Counted from the stretch's first letter, positions 18,113-26,173 are shown. The stretch is DNA of 34,598 bases from Bacteroides sp. (GCA_014802265.1 JAAVCP010000094.1:1-34598), one strand, 5' to 3'. Made by a program: numbers and translations. Notes: generated from the letters alone by a model not told the origin.

Positions 18113-20029
18113 TTAATTTATTACGCTGTAGCCTATACGCGGCGTGGTGGTGGAACGGAGGTTGCGCTTGGTTGATGGTATGTCTTCCGGCAATATCACC
18201 GACAGGGCATTATAGCTGATATCCTCTTTTGCCATGACACGTATTGCCATTGCCGGAAGAATTTCCGTCTGGATCATGTTGATCACATGGCGTGCATTCC
18301 CGAAATTCTTATCACGGCGTGAGCAATCAAGGGCAAGCCTTATTCTCAAAGCCTCTGCGGCTTCAGGAAGAAGGTGATACCCATATTCCTCAAGAAACCG
18401 CTCCGCAATGTCCATCAGTTCCGCTTCCGAAAAATCCTCGAATATATATACGTTGGAATCCGGGATACGTGACCTTAGCCCCGGATTCATCTCAAACATG
18501 CGCTTCATCTCGTCAGGATAACCGGCGAGAATCAGCATCCAGTCACGCTTTGACTCATCAGCAAGCGAGCTCATCAGCGTCTCAATCACAAACTTCCCCG
18601 GATCACGCGGATCCTTAGGCTGGTAAAGCTGATATGCCTCGTCAATAAGAAGAATGCCTCCCTGCGCTTCCTCAATGGCAGCGAGTGTGTTGCTTTCCTC
18701 CATGCTATAGTTCGGACCGAGCAGTGTGGCGCGTTCCCTGACCACCACGTGTCCCTTGCTCAATACCCCCGCTTCGTGAAGCATCTTCCCCATGAGTTTT
18801 GCCACGGTGGTTTTCCCGGTGCCCGGTGAGCCTAAAAACATGGCATGGAGTGGGAACGCACTTACCGGCAGCCCCGTGTCAGCACGCATCTTGTTAAAGC
18901 GCATCAGCTTCTCATAGGCACTCAGTTTCTCTTTTACCGACATGAGTCCCGTGAGCCTGTCAAGGGCTTCCATAAAATTTCTCTCTGTGGCTTCGGCAAC
19001 TTCCGGGATGGGTTCTTCCGGGTCGTCCGGTTCTTCTTCCGGTTCTTGTTGCGTGGCAATCATCTCTTCAAGCAAGTGGTCAAACTCCTCGTTGGTCAGC
19101 GATTCATAATCGTCGTCGGTAGAATCCGCTTTCTCTGCTGCCAAAAGCATGTTGTAGCGTTCTGCGGCTGCAGAAAGCGAATATTCATCAAGACATTCAA
19201 GCCCTTTCCCTTCCCATGGTCCGATAATTGTGTCGGCACACGTACAGAACACTATCCCTGCCAAGGCATAATCCATGCAGATAAGTTCCGCGTAGCAGAT
19301 CCCCAGGTTCGTTTTCCTTATAAGGAAGGGTATCTCCACATGATATTGGTTGGTGTATAAGTCGTCACACTCCGGGGTGCAGAAGCGTGAGTCTACCTCT
19401 CCGTTGGGATAGTGGATCCTTATCTCCATCTCCGGCATGATAAAAGGCTCCTCATTGAATGTGGGTCGTAGGTTGAAACGTACCGTGTAGTAGTTCATCG
19501 TATCGGCATATAGGGCTTTGTAAAGTGAGTGGGTATACTCCGGCGACATGCCGGCTAATATCACTTCAAACCAGTCTGTCACATGTTTCCCGCAGCGGTT
19601 TTCGTCAAACACATGCACTACATGCTCGCCAAGTAGGCGGTGGGAACATTCATCTCTTACCGTTACCTTATAGGTGTGGTCAGGGTTGATGTCGGCATAC
19701 TTTAATGGCAGATCAACCCGAATGTTGGTCATCTCGTCATATCTCCCCATATTTACCTCAATCACTGTGGAAGTGATGAGATATTTCCCGGTCATATCGA
19801 TCAGAGAGACTGCCACGTTGTGGCTTACTCCTTCGGTGGGGGTAACAAGGGCACGCTCATTGGTAAACATCATCAGCACGGCAACGCCTGACTGATTGGA
19901 TCCCACTATGAAGTCGTGACGGTTGTCAAACAACTCCACTCCGAGATAAGATTTTGCTATCACGCTGTCAGCACCGTAGACACTGACCTGTAGCAATGAA
20001 AGTGATAAAGGATTATCGATTTGTTTCAT
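18113..20029 (-). CDS. CbxX/CfxQ (EccA-like) AAA+ ATPase with unrecognised N-terminal half
   Basis: A 638-residue cytoplasmic protein without a signal peptide. Residues about 345-600 form a AAA+ module of the CbxX/CfxQ/EccA type. Walker A is GSPGTGKT (400-407), Walker B is ILLIDEAY (459-466), candidate arginine fingers are Arg519 and Arg521 in GLRSRIP, and sensor 2 lies near GNARHV (577-582). AAA+ proteins of this type remodel partners, for example Rubisco (CbxX) or type VII secretion substrates (EccA). Residues 1-280 are beta-rich, perhaps two similar sandwich domains, with no motif I know. Residues about 300-345 are an acidic Glu/Asp/Pro-rich linker. No Rubisco or ESX gene is nearby, so the partner is unknown. 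The start follows a long leader with an inverted repeat whose distal arm ends next to the ATG. Function beyond ATP-driven remodelling is not assigned. Confidence 0.85.
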   Translation of the reverse strand: MKQIDNPLSLSLLQVSVYGADSVIAKSYLGVELFDNRHDFIVGSNQSGVAVLMMFTNERALVTPTEGVSHNVAVSLIDMTGKYLITSTVIEVNMGRYDEMTNIRVDLPLKYADINPDHTYKVTVRDECSHRLLGEHVVHVFDENRCGKHVTDWFEVILAGMSPEYTHSLYKALYADTMNYYTVRFNLRPTFNEEPFIMPEMEIRIHYPNGEVDSRFCTPECDDLYTNQYHVEIPFLIRKTNLGICYAELICMDYALAGIVFCTCADTIIGPWEGKGLECLDEYSLSAAAERYNMLLAAEKADSTDDDYESLTNEEFDHLLEEMIATQQEPEEEPDDPEEPIPEVAEATERNFMEALDRLTGLMSVKEKLSAYEKLMRFNKMRADTGLPVSAFPLHAMFLGSPGTGKTTVAKLMGKMLHEAGVLSKGHVVVRERATLLGPNYSMEESNTLAAIEEAQGGILLIDEAYQLYQPKDPRDPGKFVIETLMSSLADESKRDWMLILAGYPDEMKRMFEMNPGLRSRIPDSNVYIFEDFSEAELMDIAERFLEEYGYHLLPEAAEALRIRLALDCSRRDKNFGNARHVINMIQTEILPAMAIRVMAKEDISYNALSVILPEDIPSTKRNLRSTTTPRIGYSVIN

Positions 20030-20030
20030 A

Positions 20031-20295
20031 TATTTTTACAGTTTAAGTTTAAATTTTACATTTTCAATTTCTCCGGAAGACCTTTCCTCCGGTGCGGAAC
20101 CAACATGTCAATGTGCACTCAATCATCAGCAGGCATGATGCATCAGGACATAATGCGGGCTGTCGATTGATTTTGAATAAAAAATGTTGGTGAAAATTGC
20201 TATACACGCCATCCCATCGTCCTGCCCGGCGTGGCAACGACTCTCGGATAGCGATCCTTAATAGCTGAAAATGACATCATTAAACTGTAAAAATA
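20031..20295. repeat. Perfect 16-bp inverted repeat bounding a 265-bp leader segment
   Basis: TATTTTTACAGTTTAA (20031-20046) is the exact reverse complement of TTAAACTGTAAAAATA (20280-20295). The left arm begins one base from the ATG of the AAA+ gene, in the place of the ribosome-binding site. The right arm is 36 bp from the promoter -7 box. Both arms are in the predicted transcript, so a long-range stem could hide the start site. Alternatively TA at both outer ends would fit a miniature element with a TA target. No gene is visible inside. Confidence 0.6.
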
Positions 20296-20331
20296 GGCTA
20301 TATCAGATTAATATTGCCTGTTATTGTGTGG

Positions 20332-20362
20332 CAAAATTAATCAATAATTCTGATTTTTCAAA
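20332..20362 (-). promoter_or_regulatory. Promoter of the AAA+ ATPase gene
   Basis: On the minus strand TTTG (20362-20359) is followed after 19 bp by TAATTTTG (20339-20332), a full Bacteroidetes -33/-7 pair. Transcription would start near 20325, giving a leader of about 295 nt before the ATG at 20029. Confidence 0.65.
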
Positions 20363-20371
20363 ATAAATTTC

Positions 20372-20379
20372 TAATTTTG
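20372..20379 (+). promoter_or_regulatory. -7 box for the TPR/HTH lipoprotein gene
   Basis: TAATTTTG fits TAnnTTTG and lies 33 bp before the ATG at 20413. The -33 element is not clear. It is only 9 bp from the oppositely oriented -33 box of the AAA+ promoter, so the two polymerases would compete for nearly the same DNA. Confidence 0.5.
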
Positions 20380-20412
20380 TGACTAAAATCAACTTTGTTC
20401 TCCACTGACATT

Positions 20413-22326
20413 ATGATTCGCTTCATACCTATATTGATCCTCTTTCTGGTTGCCCTCACATTCTCCGGTTGCCATGGACGTTCCGCAAGTTCCACCCGAC
20501 TTGATCTGGCTGAAAGCCTGATGTGGTCAATGCCCGATTCCGCATTGTCTGTTCTTGGAACTGTCTCCCCCGACAGCCTTGCCAAAGGTGAGGAGAGGGC
20601 ACGTTATGCCCTTCTGCTAACTATGGCAATGGATAAGAATTACCTCAAACCAACCAATGACTCACTGATATCGTCGGCAGTTGACTATTACAACTCAAAA
20701 AACAATGCCGGATGTCTTATGGTGGCAAACTACTACCGAGGCAGGGTGCAGCAGCACAACGGCAGATACCCACAGGCACTCCTCAGCTTCTATCAGGCTA
20801 AGGAGCTTGCCGAGAAAAACGACAGCTCATTCTGGGCGGGAATGGCTTGCAGGGGAATATCGGATATATACGGAGAAAATTATAATCGAGCGGAAGAGTT
20901 GACTTTTGCAAAGAAAGAATATGAGTATATAAAGAAGAGCGGCAGGCAACCTTATTTGAATTATGCTTTACATGATTTAGGAAGAGCTTATGGAAATAAT
21001 GATAGAAATGATAAAGCCATTTCTATTTCTGAGCAACTTATTGACTCGGCGATAATTTCTAAAGATGCATATTTATTCTATGGTGCTAACCAGCTTAAGA
21101 GTTATGCACTTATTAGTGATAAGCAGTATTCTGAAGCGTATCCTCTTCTTCTGGAATTAAGTGATGGAGGATTTGCTGAGGAGATGGATTCATTAAATCT
21201 TAGTTTGGTATTAGCTCATATAGGAATGAAAGAAAAAGCTCTCAGATTATTGGATAATCTACCAAATGCTAATTCAGGAGCAAAAAGTAGTATACGATAT
21301 GTAATTTATAGAAATGCCGCACAATATGACAAAGCCATTGGAGAGGTGGAATACGTTGATAGTGCTTCAGATTCTATCCTGAGAACTTCCATGAGTCGGA
21401 ATCTTACCGGTTTCCTTTCAGATTACTTTGAGATGAATAAAAAAATCACGGAAGCTGAGCTAAACGCCACCAAGTTGCAGAGATGGCTTCTTATTGTGGG
21501 TTTTATGGTGACGACAACTTTACTAATCTATGTCATTGTGCATATTTACCGCCGACAAAAGCATGAGATCAGTAAAAAGGTTTTGCTTGCGGAGCAACTT
21601 GAGAAAGATTTAGGGAAAGCAATAGAAGACCTTGGAATCAACAGAGAGAACCTGAATAAAATTAAGGAGGAATTTGGCAAGACCAGGGAGGAGCTATCTA
21701 AGAAGACGAATGATCTTAATAAAATTAATGAGGATCTGTGTCAGACAAAGGAAACTCTTGACAAGACCAAAGAGATACTTACCCAAAGTGAGAAAGATCT
21801 GGACTATACCCGCCAAACTCTAAACAGAACTAAGGAAGAGTTTGCCACCGGCATGAAAGAATTAGATAGGGCAAACGAGAATCTTATCAGGAGCAGAAAT
21901 GAAAGGGAACGGACTGATAGTATAATAGGATACCTTACCTCTACAAAGTATGAATTGCTGGAGCAGCTGGCAAAAATAAAACTGTGTAGTAAGGATGCCA
22001 AGGTGGTAAGGCGAAAGATTGCCGACGCAGTTACAAGGCTGATTGATGACCTGTCTTTTCAAAGTGATAAAGTCATAGAACTTGGGAATGAGGTGGACAC
22101 CCTTCATGACAATCTGTTCTCAGATTTCCGGGCTGATCTCCCTGACCTGAAGGATGCCGATTACAGGCTCTTCCTGTTCTCCGTTCTGCGGTTCTCCATT
22201 CCCACAGTTTCCCTATTCCTTAAGGAGGATAAAATTGATGCTGTCTACAACCGCAAGCGTCGCCTTAAGGATAAAATCAAACTCCTTGGCCAAGAAAAAG
22301 GCAGCAGATACTTGCCATATCTATAA
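20413..22326 (+). CDS. Membrane-tethered TPR / coiled-coil protein with C-terminal HTH-like region
   Basis: A 637-residue protein. ATG 20413 was chosen because it starts a proper lipoprotein signal (FLVALTFSGC, Cys20); an in-frame TTG 18 bp upstream is less likely. TPR-like helices occupy about 30-340. A transmembrane helix lies at 358-378. A long coiled coil follows at about 385-500 with repeated units of about 11-14 residues containing NLNKIKEE, DLNKINED and TLDKTKE. The last 60 residues (DADYRLFLFSVLRFSIPTVSL, then IDAVYNRKRRLKDKI at 608-622) parallel the HTH tail of the SusR-like protein at 14014-15744. I therefore infer a second membrane-bound transcription regulator with a periplasmic sensor. 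Its target may be the protease island downstream. Base composition changes inside the gene: GC-rich before about 20880, AT-rich to about 21400. Confidence 0.75.
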   Translation: MIRFIPILILFLVALTFSGCHGRSASSTRLDLAESLMWSMPDSALSVLGTVSPDSLAKGEERARYALLLTMAMDKNYLKPTNDSLISSAVDYYNSKNNAGCLMVANYYRGRVQQHNGRYPQALLSFYQAKELAEKNDSSFWAGMACRGISDIYGENYNRAEELTFAKKEYEYIKKSGRQPYLNYALHDLGRAYGNNDRNDKAISISEQLIDSAIISKDAYLFYGANQLKSYALISDKQYSEAYPLLLELSDGGFAEEMDSLNLSLVLAHIGMKEKALRLLDNLPNANSGAKSSIRYVIYRNAAQYDKAIGEVEYVDSASDSILRTSMSRNLTGFLSDYFEMNKKITEAELNATKLQRWLLIVGFMVTTTLLIYVIVHIYRRQKHEISKKVLLAEQLEKDLGKAIEDLGINRENLNKIKEEFGKTREELSKKTNDLNKINEDLCQTKETLDKTKEILTQSEKDLDYTRQTLNRTKEEFATGMKELDRANENLIRSRNERERTDSIIGYLTSTKYELLEQLAKIKLCSKDAKVVRRKIADAVTRLIDDLSFQSDKVIELGNEVDTLHDNLFSDFRADLPDLKDADYRLFLFSVLRFSIPTVSLFLKEDKIDAVYNRKRRLKDKIKLLGQEKGSRYLPYL

Positions 22327-22352
22327 TAACACATTTATTTACAGAATGTTAT

Positions 22353-22383
22353 AAATTATCTGGTTTTATAAATCAGATAATTT
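22353..22383 (+). terminator. First of two tandem hairpins after the TPR/HTH gene
   Basis: AAATTATCTG (22353-22362) pairs with CAGATAATTT (22374-22383) around an 11-nt loop, 26 bp after the stop codon. It is AT-rich and weak alone. Together with the palindrome that follows it probably ends the transcript. Confidence 0.5.
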
Positions 22384-22386
22384 GTT

Positions 22387-22453
22387 GTAAATCAGCTATT
22401 TAGTTAAAAAGACAAACAAAAAATTTGTCTTTTTAACTAAATAGCTGATTTAC
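22387..22453. repeat. Palindrome with perfect 30-bp arms and 7-nt loop
   Basis: Positions 22387-22416 are the exact reverse complement of 22424-22453, separated by CAAAAAA. All 30 base pairs match. The arms are AT-rich (GTAAATCAGCTATTTAG at the outer end, AAAAAGACAAA at the inner end). It is much longer than an ordinary terminator stem and lacks a clear T tract. It may still stop transcription, but could also be a recent duplication or the footprint of a hairpin-type mobile element. Confidence 0.75.
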
Positions 22454-22522
22454 ATGAGTTTATAAACAGCAAAAACCAAACGAAATTGGCTCTAAAATAG
22501 TGCCAGAACCGTTTTTATGTCT

Positions 22523-22530
22523 TAACTTTG
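22523..22530 (+). promoter_or_regulatory. -7 box for the DUF3244-like / C10 protease genes
   Basis: TAACTTTG fits TAnnTTTG and lies 26 bp before the ATG at 22557. No good TTTG is present 19-21 bp upstream. It probably drives the small frameshifted gene and perhaps the C10 protease gene beyond it, which has no visible promoter of its own. Confidence 0.5.
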
Positions 22531-22556
22531 CAACCGATAATCAAAATATTTAATTT

Positions 22557-22944
22557 ATGAATCTATTAAAAAAATTTCTAATCGTGCTTGTTTGCTGTTT
22601 ACCCTCTATAAGTGTAGCAGCAGATAATAACAAACAAAGGAGAGAATAATCCTGCTCCTACTCTGAAAAGGATTGTACTGTTTCCCAAAAAAGAACTATC
22701 AAAACGCCCTAACATCCCATCGCGTGTATACATAGAATGCACTTACACCGAAGGGTACATGGAGTTCGTTCTGCCGGAAGGAATTGAATCTGTTCAGGTA
22801 ACTCTTACAGACGGAGACTTTGAATTGATTGATTTCGCAACCCTCGAGAATCTGGTGATCATATTGCCATCTCTAAGTGGAGTGTATGATCTCATATGCA
22901 CTACTCCTGACGGTCGTGAATTCGGTGCCGAGATCTATTTCTAA
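22557..22944 (+). pseudogene. DUF3244-like small secreted protein, frameshifted
   Basis: ATG 22557 opens a frame with a clear signal peptide (MNLLKKFLIVLVCCLPSISV, then AADNNK) that stops at 22647-22649 after 30 codons. The next frame carries on from about 22636 to the stop at 22942-22944 with GENNPAPTLKRIVLF, RVYIECTYTEGYMEFVLPEG, VQVTLTDGDFEL and SGVYDLICTTPDGREFGAEI. Removing one A from the A-rich run near 22630-22638 joins the two into about 128 residues. The strands YMEFVLP, VQVTLTD and YDLICTT fit the small beta-sandwich family DUF3244 that is common as secreted proteins in Bacteroidales. It precedes the C10 protease gene by 163 bp, where small inhibitors are known in Bacteroides, so a protease-inhibitor role is a guess. 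A sequencing error is not excluded. Confidence 0.65.
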
Positions 22945-23107
22945 CGCTTATAAGCATTAGGTTTCCGGTAGTCACTTTTGCAAGTATTACCGGTTCCTAC
23001 TACTTTTTAGTGCCAACGAGGGTAAACCTTCTTTGGCTTACTCTACATTTCATAATGAGTCACCTTACTCACCACTAACGTTTATTAACTTTTAATTCTT
23101 TATAATC

Positions 23108-24559
23108 ATGAAACAGAAATTTATTCCTTTTTTAGGAATGCTTGCATTTCTTACATCATGCCAGAGTTCATACGATGAACCGGCTCAAGAGTTATCACTG
23201 CCGTCTACGCCAATAGAAGAGCTGACCGGGATTCAGCATGACATTGCAGTCAACATTCTCACCAACCACTTTGGGGGTTACACCAAGGGAGAGCCACCTA
23301 CAAGAGCCTCCGGGCAGTTCTCCCTTACCCCATACATAGTAGAGGGCGACACGGTGATGTACGTAGCCCAATATCAAGATGGCTGGGAAATATACTCTGC
23401 AAGCCACGCCACCGAGATGGTACTTTTCTCGTCTGATGAGGGTAGGTTTGATATAAATGATCCAAATCTCCCGGAGCAACTGCATTTTCTGATTGAGGAG
23501 AATGCCTCCTTAATAAGGCAACTAATGAAAAAAGATACTTACAACGTTGACCCGTCATGGGGACCTATTGCAGTTCCAGAGGAAAAAATAGAGCATGCTG
23601 ATGTAATGGCTCTTGTGGATGTAGATAGCAATGAGAGGACTACGATTAATTCCGGGAGTGTTCCGCCAGGACACTGGGTACTTATAAACATTAAAAAATT
23701 ATCAGAAAGTATAGATTGGCATCCTAGTTTAACATCTACAAAATGGTCGCAGTTAGAGCCTTGGAACAAGTATTCCAAATATTGTTTAGATAAGGCCGAT
23801 AATACTTTCAAGCATTCTCCCAATGGGTGTTCAGCTGTTGCCATTGCCCAGTATCTATATTTTACACACTATAAGGATGGCATACCTACCAGCAGTGCTG
23901 CTTATGCCATATCAACTTCTGATGGTTATGATTACACATTTCCGGTTGTGACATCGACCAATTGGGATAAAATGGCCAAAGACTCCACTAACCCGGGTAT
24001 TGACGAGGTTGCTTTGCTGATAGGTAGTATTGGGAGGTCAATTAACACAACCTATGGATTAGCTGGATCTTCCACCAGTGAGAAAGATGAGCTCAGGTAT
24101 CTAAATTCCGTCTATAAAAATAATACTTTCACCATATCTGATTTTAATTATATTAATGTTAGGAGTTCGCTCGCCAACGGATATCCTGTCATATGCAGTG
24201 CGAGATCAGATATGAATAGGGATGGTACACCAACTGAAGAGAAAGGGCATGTTTTTCTAGTAGACGGGTACAGAGAAATTGTGTCCACATATCGATATAC
24301 TTATGGACTTGTAAGGGATCCTCTGCCAGCAGGAGCTACAGACCCATGGATAGCAGATCTTAAAGATGAAAATGGTAATATTATTGTTTATGCATACACG
24401 AAACAAGTAGAAGCCACATCAGCAGCCCAAAGCTCTATAAGCATGAACTGGGGTGGAGAAGATAGTAGTTATAATTATATCTATTATTCACCGTATGAGA
24501 ATTGGAGAATTGGGGATATATGTTTTAATCTCAGACACAAGATGTATGAGAGAAAGTAA
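23108..24559 (+). CDS. C10 family (streptopain-like) cysteine protease lipoprotein
   Basis: A 483-residue secreted peptidase. The lipobox is AFLTSC with Cys18, so it is membrane anchored. Residues about 30-190 form a propeptide of the Spi type (DIAVNILTNHF, then TPYIVEGDTVMYVAQYQDGWEIYSA). The catalytic domain is about 200-483. Catalytic Cys241 lies in NGCSAVAIAQ, His381 in KGHVFLVDGY, and a conserved Trp in MNWGG near 428. These match streptopain and the Bacteroides Bfp and Btp proteases. The propeptide should keep the enzyme inactive until cleaved. Neighbours are a DUF3244-like gene upstream and a serpin gene downstream, suggesting a protease with guard inhibitors. The GW repeat seen in many family members near the Trp is shortened here. 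Assignment to C10 is firm; the natural substrate is unknown. Confidence 0.9.
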   Translation: MKQKFIPFLGMLAFLTSCQSSYDEPAQELSLPSTPIEELTGIQHDIAVNILTNHFGGYTKGEPPTRASGQFSLTPYIVEGDTVMYVAQYQDGWEIYSASHATEMVLFSSDEGRFDINDPNLPEQLHFLIEENASLIRQLMKKDTYNVDPSWGPIAVPEEKIEHADVMALVDVDSNERTTINSGSVPPGHWVLINIKKLSESIDWHPSLTSTKWSQLEPWNKYSKYCLDKADNTFKHSPNGCSAVAIAQYLYFTHYKDGIPTSSAAYAISTSDGYDYTFPVVTSTNWDKMAKDSTNPGIDEVALLIGSIGRSINTTYGLAGSSTSEKDELRYLNSVYKNNTFTISDFNYINVRSSLANGYPVICSARSDMNRDGTPTEEKGHVFLVDGYREIVSTYRYTYGLVRDPLPAGATDPWIADLKDENGNIIVYAYTKQVEATSAAQSSISMNWGGEDSSYNYIYYSPYENWRIGDICFNLRHKMYERK

Positions 24560-24590
24560 TTAAATTATGGTCTTGATGATGAAGCTTTTG

Positions 24591-24706
24591 AAATTTTTAC
24601 GTATCTTTACATCCGTATAGAGCGAGGAGATAATCAAATGTACTTGGTAAAACGGATGAATCATAATCGTATCTCTTTATTTGTAGCTGTAAAGATATAA
24701 AAATTT
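24591..24706. repeat. Nested inverted repeats between the C10 protease and serpin genes
   Basis: The outer arms 24591-24611 and 24688-24706 are reverse complements apart from two extra bases (CG) in the left arm; both carry AAATTTTTA at the outer end and TCTTTACA at the inner end. Inside, CATCCGT (24610-24616) faces ACGGATG (24651-24657). The intergenic gap is 296 bp and no gene or clear TAnnTTTG box was found in it. The structure could end the protease transcript or be a structured RNA. Confidence 0.45.
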
Positions 24707-24855
24707 CGGTCGTTTGACCAAATTTTATATTAATTATTTTATTGGTTTTCAAAGAGATTATATGTTTTAAGTATATTCCCCAGATTCGTAAATTTAACGA
24801 ACTATTGATAGGAAAATTCCTCAAATATTATAAGTATTTATCTAATAACTGTTAT

Positions 24856-26115
24856 ATGAGACACATTCTATTCAAAACCTGGACAACCGTATTACTATTA
24901 GGCAGTATCTTCTCCAGCTGTTCTAAGGATGACAACATCTGTCAAAACCTTACTCCACGAGAAAGAGTGAGCATAGAGCTGACAGAGCCAACTCGCGCTG
25001 TGGCCTCAGATCTTACCGGATTCTATGGCAAATTTACGGCTGACATAGTAAATTATGCCACCACTCATCCGAAGGCGGCAGAAGAAGGCAACGTGGTGGC
25101 TTCTCCAATATCAATGGCAATGCTCCTCGCAATGGTAGCCAATGGAGTGGCAGAAGAACAACGACAAGCATTTACTGAATATTTAGGCACTGAGGACCTA
25201 AACAGCCTCAACTCTCTATGTAAGGTTCTTTTAGAGCAACTCCCAAAGACAGATAATCTTGCCAAACTACAACTGGCTAACTCGGTATGGGTTGACTCAG
25301 GTGCCAATAAGCGTCTAAGGGAGGATTATGCCTCGATTATCTCTAATTATTATGACGCACCAGTCCTATATGAAACGTTTGATGATCAAAAGACTGTCGA
25401 CAGAATCAACGGGTGGTGTAAAGGCAAGACCAACGGACTTATCCCTAATTTCCTGCAAAAGTCGCCAGAGGGAGTGGCACTGCTGATTAATGCTCTTTAT
25501 TTCCATGCACTCTGGGAAGAAAATATCTTTGACCTGACAAACACAGCACGGGCAGAGTTCTATGGTGACAACTGTCAACGAATGGTAGACATGATGCAAT
25601 CAGCAGCATATAGAGGACTATATGCCAATGATGGAGAATTTGAGCTGTTTACAATTCCATTTGGAAATTCGGCACTCCAGATGGAAATCATAGTGCCTAC
25701 ATCAACAGTAACAGATGAGGGGAATGCTCTGTCTGTTCCTGATATTGAGACACTCTCTGCATCTGCAACGACACATGAGATTGTTGCCACTGTTCCAAAA
25801 TTTACTGTCAACGGTAAGTATGATATAAGCAGGATGTTTGAGGCAGTCGGAAAATATGGTCTGGTTAAGACTGATGTAAGTATGTTCGATGATGGGTTAC
25901 AGGAAGTCATGATACAGTATGCACACGCTACAAAATTTACAATTGATGAGACCGGAGCTGAGGCAGCCAGCGTATCAGATGATGAGATTAGGAATTCCGC
26001 CCTCATCGATGATGAGGCTCCTGTCTATATAAAAGTTGACCATCCGTTCTGGTTCTTTGTACGTGAGTTCAGCACCGGCGCATGCATCTTATCCGGACGC
26101 ATAGCCAATCTTTAA
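24856..26115 (+). CDS. Serpin (peptidase inhibitor I4) lipoprotein
   Basis: A 419-residue serpin. ATG 24856 was chosen because it starts a lipoprotein signal (LLLGSIFSSC); the frame stays open 38 codons upstream but that extension is unlike any signal. Serpin landmarks are NVVASPISMAMLLAMVANG, LANSVWVD, INGWCKGKTNGLIPNFL, LINALYFHALWEE and the C-terminal DHPFWFFVREFSTGACILSGRIANL in pieces. The reactive-centre hinge is ETGAEAASVSD starting at Glu365, with small residues at P14-P9 as in inhibitory serpins, so it should trap a protease. Counting from the hinge puts P1 near Asn-Ser-Ala (about 380-382). Bacteroidales serpins such as miropin inhibit serine and cysteine proteases. Here the C10 enzyme next door, or host and rival proteases, are candidate targets. 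Confidence 0.92.
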   Translation: MRHILFKTWTTVLLLGSIFSSCSKDDNICQNLTPRERVSIELTEPTRAVASDLTGFYGKFTADIVNYATTHPKAAEEGNVVASPISMAMLLAMVANGVAEEQRQAFTEYLGTEDLNSLNSLCKVLLEQLPKTDNLAKLQLANSVWVDSGANKRLREDYASIISNYYDAPVLYETFDDQKTVDRINGWCKGKTNGLIPNFLQKSPEGVALLINALYFHALWEENIFDLTNTARAEFYGDNCQRMVDMMQSAAYRGLYANDGEFELFTIPFGNSALQMEIIVPTSTVTDEGNALSVPDIETLSASATTHEIVATVPKFTVNGKYDISRMFEAVGKYGLVKTDVSMFDDGLQEVMIQYAHATKFTIDETGAEAASVSDDEIRNSALIDDEAPVYIKVDHPFWFFVREFSTGACILSGRIANL

Positions 26116-26137
26116 TGACAGATTTTATTCATAAGCG

Positions 26138-26173
26138 ATGCCGTGCCGATTAAATCGTCAGTAGGCACGGCAT
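26138..26173 (+). terminator. Terminator of the serpin gene
   Basis: ATGCCGTGCC (26138-26147) pairs with GGCACGGCAT (26164-26173) around a 16-nt loop, then TATTACTTTTACC. It starts 22 bp after the serpin stop codon. Confidence 0.8.

Noticed and set aside
20031..20295. Invertible promoter (phase-variable switch) between the 16-bp repeats
   Set aside because: Neither orientation contains a TAnnTTTG box inside the segment; both promoters lie outside it, and no recombinase gene is nearby.
22628..22650. Programmed +1 frameshift in the DUF3244-like gene
   Set aside because: An SD-like AAAGGAG is present, but the codons at the stop (GAA TAA) do not permit re-pairing as in the known +1 site of release factor 2; a simple indel is the better explanation.
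24742..24855. Longer serpin start with 38 more residues
   Set aside because: The added residues are not a signal sequence, while ATG 24856 gives a proper lipoprotein signal ending in SSC.
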